Origin: Eretmocerus hayati
Lineage: Eukaryota; Arthropoda; Insecta; Hymenoptera; Aphelinidae
DNA length: 64,000 nt
Assembly: GCA_029851415.1 (NCBI GenBank)
Contig: CM056743.1
Location: forward strand, 124,092,305 to 124,156,304
Direction: 5' to 3'
The notes beneath the pieces were generated by a model. The model made no database searches. It saw only the letters and a list, made by a program, of their open reading frames with translations, and was not told the DNA's origin. The translations under genes were made by a program, and so were the position numbers. Each line of letters starts with the position of its first letter. Position 1 is the first letter of the stretch. This document shows, in pieces, positions 12,180 through 24,590 of the stretch.

Positions 12180-14404
12180 TCAGTCAACATTTGTTGATTC
12201 CTCTGAGAAAATGAAGAATTCATCATCTCCATCAATCTCCATGGATCTACGTTTTGTAGATTGAGCTTCATCATCTACAGGTGGCTTTTTGTGGCTGATG
12301 ATCACGTTGTCATTTTCTCCGTCAAGAATACTACGCTCACGATCCGAGTCCTCGAGTGATTTTTGGGACTGGTTGCTCGACCGAACACCCCAGCCGTGTC
12401 CTTTGTTTATTATAATTTTCATACAGTCGAGAATAATTTTTCCGTCTCCAACCACGATCTTATTCGCGTACACGTGCGCAAAAGCATCTGTAAATCGAAA
12501 AATTAATATCCTGCACGTTTGTTGTATGAAATTTTGAACATAAATTGTTCTAATGTAGCAATGTGAGCTCACCTCTCAAACACACAAAAAATCGTGTAGT
12601 TTTCATTATTATTTTAGTAGAATCTTTTCTACTGGCTCGCTGAGAAGTGATGTTCCTCATGACATCCCCACTAAACATTGACTTGCATAACTTGTCTAAG
12701 GAAACTTCTAATGCCTTGCTAGAGTCCGTACACGAAATGAGATGAGTTTTCTGTAAGGGAGTAGAGAAAAATTACTACAAAAAATGACCACTCGAGTTGG
12801 CTTGAACTGAGATTAAACTTAAAATCACTTACAAGATCTTCAAAAACCTTTGAATTCACCACCTTAGTGACTTCTTCGTTTTTACTATTGACCTTTCTAA
12901 CTTCAGTCGCAGGACCAATCTTTGCCTCAAAATCATTAAAGTCACTGATAGTTTCTAGAGGGAATTTGAGATTATGTTCCTGAGCGAACTCAGACTCTGT
13001 CATTATATTCTCATTTTTTCTAAGTTCACGCTCATTCTTCACATGAACAGCCAGTTGGTCTACATCTTTTTGGACATTTACAACCTTAGCTTCCAAGGAT
13101 GCAAGACTATCATTTGTGGATTTTTTCAAACTTACAAACTGAGTTGTCAGCCAATTCAATTTATCTGAAACAAAAAGTTAAATCAATACAGAAACTCCAA
13201 CTGATGTCATAAGCTCTGAGTATAATCATCACAAGTTAGTGCATATGTAATATCATAAGTTATTTTCATTTCGCTTACCTAAAATCTCATTGAATCGAGC
13301 ACTTGCCCAAGATATAGTAATAGGAGTTTGTTCTGGATCCTTAACCAAAGAGATTGGGTGTGGACTATGATTATTGTTTAGCTCATCACTTGTACCTGCA
13401 AGATAGAAACAAATTGTTCAAGGTTATGAAAGTTTTCAGTGAAGATGTTTTGTATCCATTCAACTCCTGCCTGCATTTTTTGTAGTGGCGTATTCACCTC
13501 GAGCAACTGCATGTGGTGTATCAACAGTGATTTGACTGCAGTTTTGATCAATGTCTGTGGGTACTGTAACACTGGTCGACACTCCAACAGGAGTAGCCAC
13601 TTGATTGATTGGAACAGTGGAAGGACTAGACACTGCTTTTTTATTGGACATAACTGGCACGCAAGACAATTTTTGGCTGAGAGTTTTACCTAGAGTACTT
13701 GTCGGAATCACATTATTGTTGGATGGTGTAATAGCCTGAGTTTCTAGCTGAGAAATAAGATTTTCAGCTAGTACGTCAGTTTCTGAAAGTTGAGTTATAA
13801 TGTTGCATTAGGTACAAAGAAAGAATAACATGGAACAGTGAACTATTGAAGTTTAGTACCTGTATGACGTAAAATGCCACATGAGACATAGGGCCAAGAA
13901 ATAGGTGGTGCCACGTCAGGATTTTTGAGTATACCTTTTATCATTCCTGGATCTTCATTACTATACGGGCCTTGCATGACTCTTATAACATTGTGATTGT
14001 TGATCTTTCCTATGTGCTTATTAGCTACCACAAGATATGTATCTTTGCCAAAGCCAGCGCATTTTTGTGGTACTTTAACAACACCAAATTTATGCGGTCG
14101 CTGTGGGAATTTCTGAGGACAGGAAAATAACGAAGCTTGAGGAGTTGACTCTAGCTTGATGAGAAATTCATTGATCAAAAACATCCGAATTTTTTCTAGA
14201 AATTTCGCAAATTTGCATGGCCACATAACCTCTCAAGTGCACGAATAGTGAGTATGTAAAATCTGCCAGTGAAATTGGAGGAAAATGATACTGGACAGGT
14301 AATATCTTCAGAGCCAAAGTAGAGATGTTTTGGTTTCGCGAAAAAATCGATGCAAGGGTACTTACGATAGAGGCCAAATTCACCTTCTGCGTATTGTTGG
14401 ACAT
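12180..14404 (-). CDS. DUF4806-like protein, 7 exons, 503 aa; candidate accessory factor
   Basis: Exons (minus): 14404-14366, 14112-13860, 13782-13498, 13395-13279, 13164-12833, 12750-12573, 12487-12180. Every junction is GT-AG (donors such as GTAAGTACC, GTAAGCG, GTGAGC; acceptors with pyrimidine tracts), and the phases 0,1,1,1,0,1 chain without a stop, giving 1512 bp. Residues 14-97 form a compact N-terminal domain ending ..ISWPYVSCGILRHTG. Residues 98-231 are a Ser/Thr/Val-rich linker. About 232-290 (from DKLNWLTTQFVSLKK) is probably coiled coil. About 298-405, starting KFPLETISDFNDFEAKI, matches the DUF4806 pattern of an FPL..T..(D/E)F..FE opening followed by a helical segment. The tail is charged, with a KRR patch. 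The start is the ATG that begins the 13-codon first exon; a longer upstream frame exists. DUF4806 has no established function. Position beside a transposase suggests a DNA-binding or assembly partner (inference). Confidence 0.75.
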
Positions 14405-14934
14405 GGCGAAGCCGCGGTACCCAAGTACTCTCAGTATTTCTCTCTGGAGCAAGTCATGGAAGACAAGGTCGGAAAGAAAAGTCAACTTTGTGGAAGCTGA
14501 CGAGCACGTCTGCGAACCGTGTCCTCCCCGGCCCTCCTCATATTTCATGGGCTTGACCGAGGAGGACGCTTGGAGTCACAGCTGTGCTACAGCGGCATCA
14601 GGAGTTTACAAGTATCTCTCAAAGATGAGAGTAAGTGTGTAGATAACATTTTGAGATGATATTATCTGATGACCATCTTCGGCTATTTTGTATATGTATA
14701 TATATATTTAACTGAAGTTGAGTGAAAACTTGATGCAAATTGATGAAACTTGAGGATTTTATTCCCTCTGAATAGAATAAATAGCAATAAACCATATATG
14801 AGCCCACCTTGTTGCTCTTGATCTGAAAATAATAATTTTTAAACATTAATGATCTGTAAGGACTGTTTCATAAGAAAATGAAGTTGAGGCTTCAATAAAC
14901 GCTTCACTCTCACCTGAATTGCAAAGATACAATA

Positions 14935-17103
14935 TTATTTGGAGTGAATTAGTGGCATTGCATAGGAGTCAATTTCTCCATCTTCTGGGAATTCGTATAT
15001 GCTGAGACTGAACATTTTACACTCCACGTTGATGAGTTTTTCTTCTATCTTTTCTGAATTATCTTTCTCAACAATTTTAAATCTATTGAAGATAGAAGAG
15101 TCACAAGGGTATTCATATGCAGGGCCAACAATTTTGACCTTATCCCCTTTCAAAATAATTTTCTCCTCATTTTGAGTTTTTTTACAGCTTTCCATAGATT
15201 TTATTCTCATGATCTCTCCACTTTTGAGCAATACCAAGTTGTTTGGTTTAGTATTAGATATGTCACAGTTCTTGTATTTGATTTTATTAATTTTCATTGA
15301 TCCATCTTGACATCTTCTGATCTGCAAAAGTTTGAAGTCTGGTTCGAGCTCTGGTTTTTTACCTGTCAAACCATCATACCTATTGCAGAGTTGCTGCAAT
15401 GGTTTATTACCACTACGGATGGACTTTTTCATTTCACCATAAAGATTTTCATAGCAGAAAGCTGCAAGTGCTGTCAAAGGGAGTTTTTTGTTCTTCACAT
15501 CTCTGGCTAGATGAGAGGTGTTGTGCAGATTGATAGTTTCAATTTCAGGACCATATATCTCAGCAGCTGTTTCACAAAATAGATTCAAGAATTGCTCTGC
15601 CTCTTCAATATGAGTCTCATAGAAAGACTCGCTATCAAGTATGAGACAACCAGTGCTCAGGAGCATAAAGTGTCTATACATTTCATCAGGTAGAATATCT
15701 TTCATTATCAATACAGCTGCATAGAAAAGGAAAAATCTCCATTCAGTAGCCTTCCATAAACTCATTTCTGCAAGAGATCTTGTAGTGCGTTGAAAGTCCC
15801 AAGGTATCTGTGATGAAAGATTCATTAGCCTCTGAGAGACAATCAATTTCTGTTCTTTGGTTAAAATTTTTTTCTTGGATTTGAACCAATGATCCATGGA
15901 GATTTTTTTCATATTGCCCAAGCATCCTTGATGCATGAATTCATTCATAAAGTCATCAATCATATCCAGATGTGATATTTTTTCCAGAGCCGAGTCACCA
16001 TGATGGTGTCCAGGATTTTCTCTATTGCGGAATGAAGCATCAGTTCTAAGTGGGGCACAATTCATCGGGTAGTAAACAGTTTTGTTGATGCTATGACCTT
16101 CCACCATACAAACTTCACATGCAAAATATCCCCCATGACCCTTAACATTCTTTATATAAGAGCGAGCTGGTTTATCACAACAGAAGCATTTGATTTTGAT
16201 GGTGAATTTTCTTTCGGCTATGACAATTCCATTTTCAAGAAGGCTATTCATCTCAGTGATAAATTTTTCAAAATAGGCGTTCCAGTCAGCTGGCTTACCT
16301 TTTCCACAGTGTACAGAGATGGGAAATGGTTTGTAGTGGTCTTTCTTAGTGTACACTTTTCCTGATGTCACCCAAAACTCCTTGGAACTAGAATGGTACA
16401 AGGTTACACCATCAACGTTAAACCCAAGATCCAGCTCTGAATCCTCATGTAGATCAGGATTAACAGTTTTCAGCAAATACTCCAATATGCCAAAATAGAC
16501 ACACTCTGCTTCAACTTCAACTCCTTTGGAAACAGAACTCACTTTTTCAATTGTATACTTCTTATTGTCAGGCTGTTTGAGTAGAGTCTTTGCTGATTTG
16601 GGCATATTTTTGTGGTGACGATTGAGCACTTTCAGCAAACTTTCAAGTTCACTTTTGGCAATTGGATGCTTTAACGCCCAGTCTGTGATGTCACGCAGAA
16701 TATCTAAGGGTCCATCATCCGGATCTTCTTCTTCATCAGAAGTATCAACTGCTTCACTATCACCACTATCAGAATCTGATAACTGCATCTGTGACACATG
16801 TGTAGATTCAATATTATCAGCTGAATAAGATGATTGGGGAAGAAAGCTATTACTTGACTGAAAATTTGTCGATGAAGGCTCTTCAAATAAAGACTTATTT
16901 GCATTAGAACAATCATCTGTGTACAAATGCTGAGAACTGTCTTGCTCATTGAAGGTTGAACTTATTGTATTGACCAAATTCTGTGGACGATCAAGGAAGT
17001 TATTACTATCTTGGAGCTCTCCTTCTTCACGGTTTCTCAATATTTTCACTTTCTCGTTATAATTCTTCTTTTTTAATCTGGCACTTTGCTGAGCCCGCAA
17101 CAT
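14935..17103 (-). CDS. EnSpm/CACTA-like transposase, 722 aa
   Basis: Single uninterrupted frame. Residues 1-130 are low-complexity with an acidic block at about 109-131. The catalytic core follows the tnp2 (CACTA) plan: GFNVDG with D231; CFCCDKPARSYIKNVKGHGG with D310; and CYENLYGEMKKSIRSG with E552, preceded by a NLHNTSHLARDV segment at about 525-536, as in the plant proteins' H-L-rich block. Cysteines and histidines around 306-337 (CFCC...CEVC....H) suggest a zinc-binding insert. About 600-722 form a C-terminal tail also preserved in the remnant at 60893-61352. It would cut at the element ends and rejoin them in the nucleus. It lies upstream of the DUF4806-like gene on the same strand. No internal stops or frameshifts, so it may be recently active. 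Assignment is from motif spacing, without a database search. Confidence 0.8.
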   Translation of the reverse strand: MLRAQQSARLKKKNYNEKVKILRNREEGELQDSNNFLDRPQNLVNTISSTFNEQDSSQHLYTDDCSNANKSLFEEPSSTNFQSSNSFLPQSSYSADNIESTHVSQMQLSDSDSGDSEAVDTSDEEEDPDDGPLDILRDITDWALKHPIAKSELESLLKVLNRHHKNMPKSAKTLLKQPDNKKYTIEKVSSVSKGVEVEAECVYFGILEYLLKTVNPDLHEDSELDLGFNVDGVTLYHSSSKEFWVTSGKVYTKKDHYKPFPISVHCGKGKPADWNAYFEKFITEMNSLLENGIVIAERKFTIKIKCFCCDKPARSYIKNVKGHGGYFACEVCMVEGHSINKTVYYPMNCAPLRTDASFRNRENPGHHHGDSALEKISHLDMIDDFMNEFMHQGCLGNMKKISMDHWFKSKKKILTKEQKLIVSQRLMNLSSQIPWDFQRTTRSLAEMSLWKATEWRFFLFYAAVLIMKDILPDEMYRHFMLLSTGCLILDSESFYETHIEEAEQFLNLFCETAAEIYGPEIETINLHNTSHLARDVKNKKLPLTALAAFCYENLYGEMKKSIRSGNKPLQQLCNRYDGLTGKKPELEPDFKLLQIRRCQDGSMKINKIKYKNCDISNTKPNNLVLLKSGEIMRIKSMESCKKTQNEEKIILKGDKVKIVGPAYEYPCDSSIFNRFKIVEKDNSEKIEEKLINVECKMFSLSIYEFPEDGEIDSYAMPLIHSK

Positions 17104-17724
17104 ATTTGATTTTTTATAAACAATGTTTACGTCACAAAATGATTATCTCCAAAAGAGGTTATCCCTAGTTCACTTTTTCATTTGCACGCGCATGAATTTA
17201 TTCAACTTGTTCAATTAAAGATAATTCATAATGTGTTATTATTTACATAAACTGCAATCACATATCACAATAAATATTACGCTTATTGCTATGCCTCGCC
17301 TACGTTATTGCTAACAGTTTGACGGGTTATTTTATTATAGCGCAACTTATTCAAGCTTCAATCAATTTCGGATCCACATCTCAAATCTAAAAATTTTAAA
17401 CCGGGCGCCTGGATCCAAGCTGGATCCAATCTGGGTTCCAAAGTGGACCTAACCTTGACTTGCTAGCCCGGAATCTGGACTCAAAGTGGATCCAGGTTGG
17501 ATATGTTAGTCCAGGGCCTGGATTAACTTTCCAATCGGGACCTTAAATGAAAATATCCAGTCAGCTAAATAATACTTGGATTCACTCAGATCCCCCGAGG
17601 GAAAAATCTCACTTTTTTCTCTGAGTGAAACTGACTCGGTACCGAGTTGCCACGATTTCACTCCGAACTCCGAATCAGAACTCACTCTTTCCGAGTGAGA
17701 TCTCACTCGGGAAAGTTAAGAGAG

Positions 17725-19880
17725 TTGATTTCCAGGGAATCTCTTTTAAGGATGGAACCTGGCCAGTCTCATTGTTTCCACGACACTCGTTGGCGACGGC
17801 GAGTCTGGTGAGAGTTTTCGGTGCTCTTCATTTTTCTTCGATACAGAAGACTGATGATTTTATTCAGTTTGCGATATTTCTTAAGATGTGTCAGACTTCT
17901 ACCTAACTAGCCTAAACTCAACTTCATTTAAGGGATAATAATGGACATCCAGAAAAAATGGCCCCAACCTTAGCCACAGAATGGCAAGATTGATCACTGC
18001 GTACGATTCTAAAGCAATGCATAAGAATTTTCCAAAAAGTTTGGCAAATGGTACTTCAGCTTTTGGAATTGAGTATCTGCTATTTAGAACCCGAATTTTT
18101 AGAGCAAATATCACTATTACCCATAACTACTTATGCTACTGGCATTCTCAATTTTGACAGAATTATATATCAGAATCTGTATTCATTGTGTTTTGAGGAT
18201 TGAATATTTTCCGTGGGGCCGTTAATTATTGGTGACTATATAAAACGCGCTGAGGGTGACATGTCAGAAATTATTCTCAGAAATGATCGAAAACCTTCAC
18301 GATGCAAAAAGATTGCGATTAGCCTTAAAATTCACAATTATCTTACGATTTGGTCAAACGGCGTGAATAGCATGGATTTAAATGCAATACACTTGTATGT
18401 ACGATTGATGAGATTAACGGCTCAATTGAGTACAAATGTTTGCAATCAAGGAGCTTCTGTTTGAATTAGGAGTAAGGAGCTCAATCTAATAAGCTTAGTA
18501 GATCTATCAAACGCTCACAGATTCAGGGAAGCCAGTCAAGCATTGCTCATATATCATACTGAAATACATTCATTGAACAATGCAATCATGACGAGAATTG
18601 AGAGATTTTGTCAATTTCATTACTTCCGTTCTTCGCAATTCCTTCCATTTTCCATTTGCCCGAATCTTTTGCCCAAATCGCAATATATTTCCTAAAGTAG
18701 CTGGATTATCAGTTTGCTACTGTGCCTTGTGTGGATGTAGTCCACAATAAATGCGCCCACCGCGTCAACTACCTACTAAATCTAGTAAGGCATAGCCCGA
18801 TTATACGAGGAAAACCGTATTATATACTAGTATATATTTTTTCTGATCATACGTGGGTGAGTGTGAGGTCGTAATAAGATTATCTTGTAAGTCTGTATAA
18901 TAAATATGATGTTGCCTGCCTCCGCGTTTCTGAAGCACGCCCAGTTCTTTGCTGCGGTGATCGTCGTCAAATCCCAAGTATAGCGCGACAATGACCCGAA
19001 TGCCTTGAGAAGCGAGACGCTGCTCTGGTGCCTCGGCAACTACATCGCATTATTATATTCCCTTATACATACTCAGAAAAACTTTGTACACTCATCAGCT
19101 TGATAATTTGCTCACATTCAACTTTAATCGATTATTTTTTCAAAATCAACCGGAATAACTGGAACGCCTATAGATGTATTGGTACAGCTTACTAATAAAT
19201 ATAATGAACCATCGCGTCGTTCCAGCTTAATTAAACTAGCATTTGTTCAATAATTTTCCACCTTTGGAGCTATTCCAACTAGGTGAGAATATATGATATG
19301 TATAGGGTCGTGTACATATATGTATACAGAGAGCTTGCAAGTTGGGCGTTAAAAGGCTTCGCTTCTGCGACTCAGTCTAGTGACTCGCTATTTCACTTCA
19401 TACATCGACCCGACGATTTGTTTGTAAAGTGGTATCTATGAAAATTGGTATTTAATTAGGATATTTCTTGTGATAAATTTTGGCTATCATAAGCACAGCT
19501 CTTAACGATTTCGAAATTGATGATGACCACGGTTCAACAAGTTGGTGAGAGGCATAAGAGAGCAGGCAAATTATTAGATTCTTTGAGTTACATTCCACGT
19601 CGAGCGTTTTCACATACGTCACTATTGATTTCTCATATTATCCTTGCTCACAAAAGGTAGTCAATCATTTTCATAGGGAATACCCATGTCGTAAGCAGGA
19701 ATGATCTGAAATGACTTCCAAAGGCAGATTTCGGAGCTTTTTAATTATGAATTAGATGTCACAAGTCTCGTATCGCTTGGTAGATTTCCGTAGAGGAATG
19801 AGAGGAAAAATGCGATCAAAGTACACCTGAAAATCGGCACGGTTTCAACTCTCTTAAAGTATCACAGAAAATAGAGTTTA
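17725..19880. other. No gene recognised
   Basis: AT-rich intergenic sequence. Short frames at 17625-18464 and 18827-19039 show no domains. Confidence 0.45.
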
Positions 19881-19881
19881 T

Positions 19882-20683
19882 CGAACCTTCTGACTATCAA
19901 AACATTTCTGTGTTTCGTACCAATATTCAGTACGGTCTACACTTAACCAAAACTCAAGTGTGCATAATCCATCAGACATGTGAACGAAATTTCAAGTGTA
20001 ATCCAATTAGTAAATTCAAGTAGTAGAAACTCAATAATAATGGCCCCAGCAAAAGCAGCTGATCATTCGTGCTCAAAAAGTGGGAAGAAGAGAAAAGTAC
20101 TGAATCTAGGTGAGAAATTAAAACTTTTGAATTTGATCCAAGCTGGAGAAAAAATTAGTACCATCGCTCAGAGATACAATGTAAACGAATCAACTAAAAG
20201 AACTACTATCAGAGACAATGGAGATAAAATTCGCGAAAGTTTTAAACACAGTAATAATCAAAGCGTTTCGACTAAGTACAGTCGAGACCCAGAATTGGAG
20301 CAAATGCAAAACATGCTTTCTGTTCGGATTGAAAATAGAGTCAACAAGAAAATTTTCCTCAGTTCTATGACGATTCGCTAACAAGCTTTAGTTTACTATC
20401 GATACGTGAGAGAAAAAACGGAATGGCTGAGAAAGAAAACTCCACCGCTAGCAAAGGTTGGTTTGATAATTTCAAGAACAGATACCAATTGCATAATGCA
20501 AAATTCAGCGGTGAAAACGCATCGGCTGATCATGAAGCGGCTGCTAAACTCTCTGTGGATTTGAAGAAACTGATTGAAGAGAAAAATTACTCGGCCTCAC
20601 AAATATCTAACTGTGACGAAACAGCGCTATTTTGGAAGGAAATGCCATCTCGGACTCAAGAGGGACTGAAAGCTCCAGATTTC
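19882..20683 (+). pseudogene. Tigger (pogo/CENP-B-type) transposase, 3'-truncated
   Basis: From the ATG at 20040, MAPAKAADHSC leads into a CENP-B N-terminal helix-turn-helix (EKLKLLNLIQAGEKISTIAQ, then NVNEST). It continues via a stop-interrupted stretch (TAA at 20379-20381) into a second DNA-binding segment, including KGWFDNFKNRYQLHNAKFSG, and reaches the start of the DDE domain at NCDETALFWKEMPSRT. Similarity ends near 20683, where unrelated sequence begins, so most of the catalytic domain is gone. The 5' flank (from about 19882) matches the reverse complement of 42900-43075, confirming family identity. The TIR is missing. Non-functional. Confidence 0.8.
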
Positions 20684-20939
20684 AAAGGTGCTTTTTATTT
20701 TTCCTTCAAATTCCCGATGATATCTGGATGGTATTTGACAGCCGCTACACTATCTTTTCAAAATCTCAACTTTAGTAGTAAATCCGCTTCAATCGGCTTC
20801 ATCAGCTATCGGGATGATTCAAACGGGCTTCTCTTCGAAATTTCCTCAGCTACACGATGCGCGATACCTTTTTTGTCCTAAACTCAATGGGGAGGGTTGG
20901 GGGGCGATAAACGCCCCCCCCCCCCAAAAACAAAGAAAT

Positions 20940-23900
20940 TTTACCGAACCAAAACATTCACGTGACGAGTCCCTCGTTCTACTGCCAACTTTAATACACT
21001 TGGAGTACATTCTAGGACCCTTAAGTTGAATTTTGGGCCTATCCTCGAATCTGGGAATCACTGCTATGAATTTCGAGAGCAATTTTTAGCCAAAAACATG
21101 TTATAGACACTGTATATTTGACCAAAATCGTTAATTCTAAATCAATGATCATTCTGCTGCCTCCTGAAAAACAATAGCGATGAATTCTGGGATAAATTCA
21201 CGAGATTTTTAGCTAACTCTCGAATTGAGAAATTGCTGTTGAGATTGTTGGGGTAAGTTTTGAGCTAAAAACGGTTGGAAATGCCTTACCGCCTGATCAA
21301 AGTCATGGATTTGAGCTCGGATTTTCTACTACTGCCAGCTCAAAAACACTTGGAGTGTACTCTAAAATGACTTAACATGATTTTGACGTCGATCCCGAGT
21401 CTCAAACTTAGTGCAGGATGATTTATGACCGATATCAGGCCAGAAAAGCTACAAAGACGTTTGGGAAAAAAATATGAATTTTAGATGGAGAAAAACTATA
21501 CTGCCAACAAGTTAGGGGCTTGACGTACATTCCAGTCCTCCCCCACAAAATTTCAAGCTCAAGCCCGAATCTGGGGATTGCTGCTGAGAGCTCTGAGATC
21601 GATTCTGAGCAAAAAGCGTGAGATGAATCGGGCAATTTTTTGCGTAATTATGAATCATAGGTTGGACACCGCTCTACTGCCACATGAAAAATGGTCACAT
21701 CACAATCCATTGTTGAACGGCAGAATTTTAAGCCTAATCTAAGATCTGAGGATAACTTCTGAGAGTACTGGGATCGATTCCAATAAGGCATGTGCCAGGA
21801 GTGTGTCACTAGGGTTGCAAATCATCCCGATTGGCCGATTTTAGCTCGGAATTCCTATTTTTGCCAGCTTAGAAATACTTGGAGTATACTCTGTGATCAC
21901 TCGGCAAGATTTTGACACTGATACCGAGTCCGAGAACTGCTGCAGTGAGATTCAGTGCCGGTATAGGGTCGATAAAGGCTCACAGATACGGCATTTTTGG
22001 CGCAAAATGATGATATTTAGGTGAATAGAAGAAGTACTGCCAACTAATCAACAATTGGAACCAATTCAAGATCTCACTCACAGAATTTTGCGCCCAATCT
22101 TACCCCCGAGAATCGCTGCTAAGAGTACTGAGATCAATCCTTATCCAGCAGCATTTCAGAAAGGTAGAGAATTCTCGCATGATTGTGGATTATAGGGCGG
22201 AAATCGTCCTACTGCCACCAGAACAGCAATCGAGAAACATTTTGGGATCATTTGACGTGATTTTGAACAGAACCTCGATTCTTTATATATCTGCTCAAAG
22301 CTTTGAGATCGATTCTGAGGCAGAAATTGCCAAGTGGCACTAGAAATGAGCTAGATCTAATGATTCTAACTCCCAATAAGTACTACTGCCACCCCAAGAA
22401 TACATACAGTGAAATTAAGAATCATAGACGGGAATTCCTAGCCAAATCCTGCATCTGAAAATTACTGCAGAGAAATTTCAGATGCATATCGAGCCCAGTA
22501 TTGTCGTGAATTACAGTCGATCTGATGAGGAATAGTTGAATATTCTTCTTCAATTCTACTACTGCCAAGGTAAGTACCATTCCATCCCGTTACAAGTCCA
22601 AAAGTGAATATTTTGAGCCCGGTGTCATGCCCCCGAATCACTGCAGTGTGATCTGCAATCAAGATTTAGCCGAAATCATCGGAAATCCGTGCGGATCCCA
22701 CGGAGAATGACGAGTTTCAGAAGGGGAAAAATACTACTGCCAACTCGAGAACGATCTTATCGAGTTCCAAATTTGCCAGTGAATTTTTTGGGCACATTCC
22801 CCTGTCTCAAAACTACTGCAGTCCGATCTGAGAACAATATTTGGGCCAGAGTACTCGCAAATCAGCGCGGGCCATATAAAAGAAGATGGAATCTAGGGCG
22901 TAAATCCTACTCCTGCCAACTTGAGAATAGATCCAGGACATTTTTAGTATAGCTGCGGGTATTTTGGGCGCAATCCTGTGTCTGGCGATAACTGCAGTGT
23001 GATCTGCGATCGGTATTGGGCCCAGAATTGTGGGAAACTTCTGCGGATCCTACAGAAAATGGGGATTTCTAGGGGGTAAATCGTACTACTGCTAATTTCA
23101 TCAGGAATCCAATACATTTTTGAATCGACTAAAAACATTTTGAGCCGAGCCTCGTCGCTCAGAATCACTGCAGTGCGATTTAAAACCCGAATTGGGCCCT
23201 GAAACGTTGGAAATTCGTGCGGATTTCACGGGAAATGATGGGGTTCAGAATGGAAATCGTAATACTGCCAAACCGCGAGCGATCCCACCGTATTCCATGT
23301 TTGTCAGTCAACATTTTGGGCCCGTTCCCATGGCTCAGAGTTACTGCAGTGCAATCTGAGATCGGTATTGGGCCCAGAATCGTCGGAAATGATCACAAAT
23401 CGTATCCAGAATCATGAATTCTAGGGGGTAAATCCTATTCCTGCCAACTCAATGAGGAATCCAGATGATTTTGGGATCGAATAGAAATTTTTCGAGCCCA
23501 GTCCCGTCACTCAGATCCACTGCAGTGCGATGTAAAACATATATTGGGCCCCGGATCGTTGGAAATCCGTGCGGATCCCACGAAAAATGATCAATCTTAG
23601 GACGGAGATCGTACTACTGCGACCCTTAAAGCAACCCAGCACATTTTGAATTAGAAGAGAAATATTTTGGTCCCAGTCCCGTCACTCAGATCCATTGTAG
23701 TGCAATCTGCGATCGGTATTGGGCCCAGAATCGTCGGAAACTCCTGCGAATCCTACAGACAATGACGATTTCTAGGGGACGAATCGTACAACTGCCAACT
23801 GGATGATGAATCCAGTACATTCCGGGATTGACAAGGAATATTTTGGGCCCGGTCCCATGTCTCAGAGTTACTGCAGTGCGATCTGAGATCAGTATTGGGC

Positions 23901-24590
23901 CCAGAATCGTCGAAAACTTCTCCGGATCCTACAGAAAATGACGATTTCTCGGGGGTGAATCGAACCACTGTCAACTGGATAATGAACTCAGTACATTTTG
24001 GGATCAATTAAAAATATTTTGGGCCCAAGCCCGTCACTCAGATCCACTGCAGTGGGATCTGAGATCGGTATTGGGCCGGGAATCGTCGGAAACTCCTGCG
24101 GATCCTGCGGGAAATGATGGGGTTCGAAACGAAAATCGTACTGCTGCCAAATCGCGAGCGATCCCATCGGATTCCCTGTTCGTCAGTGAGTATCTTGGGC
24201 CCGGTCTCATGTCTCAGAGTCACTGCAATGCGATCTGAGATCGGTATCGGGTCCACGATCATTGGCAATATTGTAAATCCTGGGGAAAATGATGAATTCC
24301 AGGGGGTGCAATGGCCTACTGCCAACTGGGAAACTCATGAAGTACACCCGAGTTTCGATCAAAATATTTCACGCCCGGTCTCGTATTTCCGAGTCTCCTC
24401 AGAGCGATTTGAGATTGGTGTTCGGCCTGGAACGGTCGAAAATCGCTGCTGATTGGATAGGGAAAGGTCAATTCCACGGAATGAATTCTTCCACTGCTCC
24501 TCTGGGAACAATCACGGTAAATTTTAAGTTCTCCTGGGTATGCCTTGGACCCTGTCTAGTATTTCAGAATCATTTCTGATCGATTCTCTA
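20940..24590 (+). repeat. ~176-bp satellite array, forward orientation (~20 monomers)
   Basis: The landmark TACTGCCA recurs with near-constant spacing, for example at about 22382, 22560, 22737, 22914, 23090, 23265, 23440, 23617, 23790, 23967, 24143, 24317 and 24494, that is 173-178 bp. A second landmark half a unit away is CTGCAGTGCGATCTGAGATC followed by GGTATTGGGCCC. Monomers between about 22.9 and 24.3 kb are most alike; those before 22.3 kb are strongly diverged but keep the period. Frames within it are by-products. The array starts after a C-tract at 20914-20925, near the truncated Tigger. Confidence 0.9.

Larger units (their letters stand above)
11129..17535 (-). mobile_element. Two-gene EnSpm/CACTA-like DNA transposon, apparently intact
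   Basis: Boundaries are set by ATTGGAAAACCAAGTCAAGG at 11133 and, inverted at the right end, ATTGGAAAGTTAATCCAGG (ending near 17534). Subterminal regions at both ends (11129-11300 and 17400-17535) are rich in GGATCCA/GGTCCA units, and segments such as CAAGTCAAGGTT and TTGGAACCCAG recur inverted between the ends. Inside are two minus-strand genes: the transposase, then the DUF4806-like gene. A transposase plus a second protein and short subterminal repeats is the classic En/Spm layout. The ends do not read CACTA and no target duplication could be fixed, so the superfamily call rests on the transposase. Confidence 0.6.
9392..17724. mobile_element. Outer TIR pair with CGAGTGAG subterminal repeats enclosing nested elements
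   Basis: CTCTCTTAACTT at 9392 is matched by its reverse complement ending at 17724. Just inside both ends lies a cluster of CCGAGTGAGAT / TCACTCGG motifs (9405-9530 and 17580-17710), inverted between the ends. These look like the termini of a large DNA transposon whose interior now holds a TTAA element, a small TIR element and the two-gene element, in that order. Which TIR pair the two genes belong to is ambiguous: the inner pair (11129/17535) is closer, but the outer pair has the richer subterminal repeats. Confidence 0.6.
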
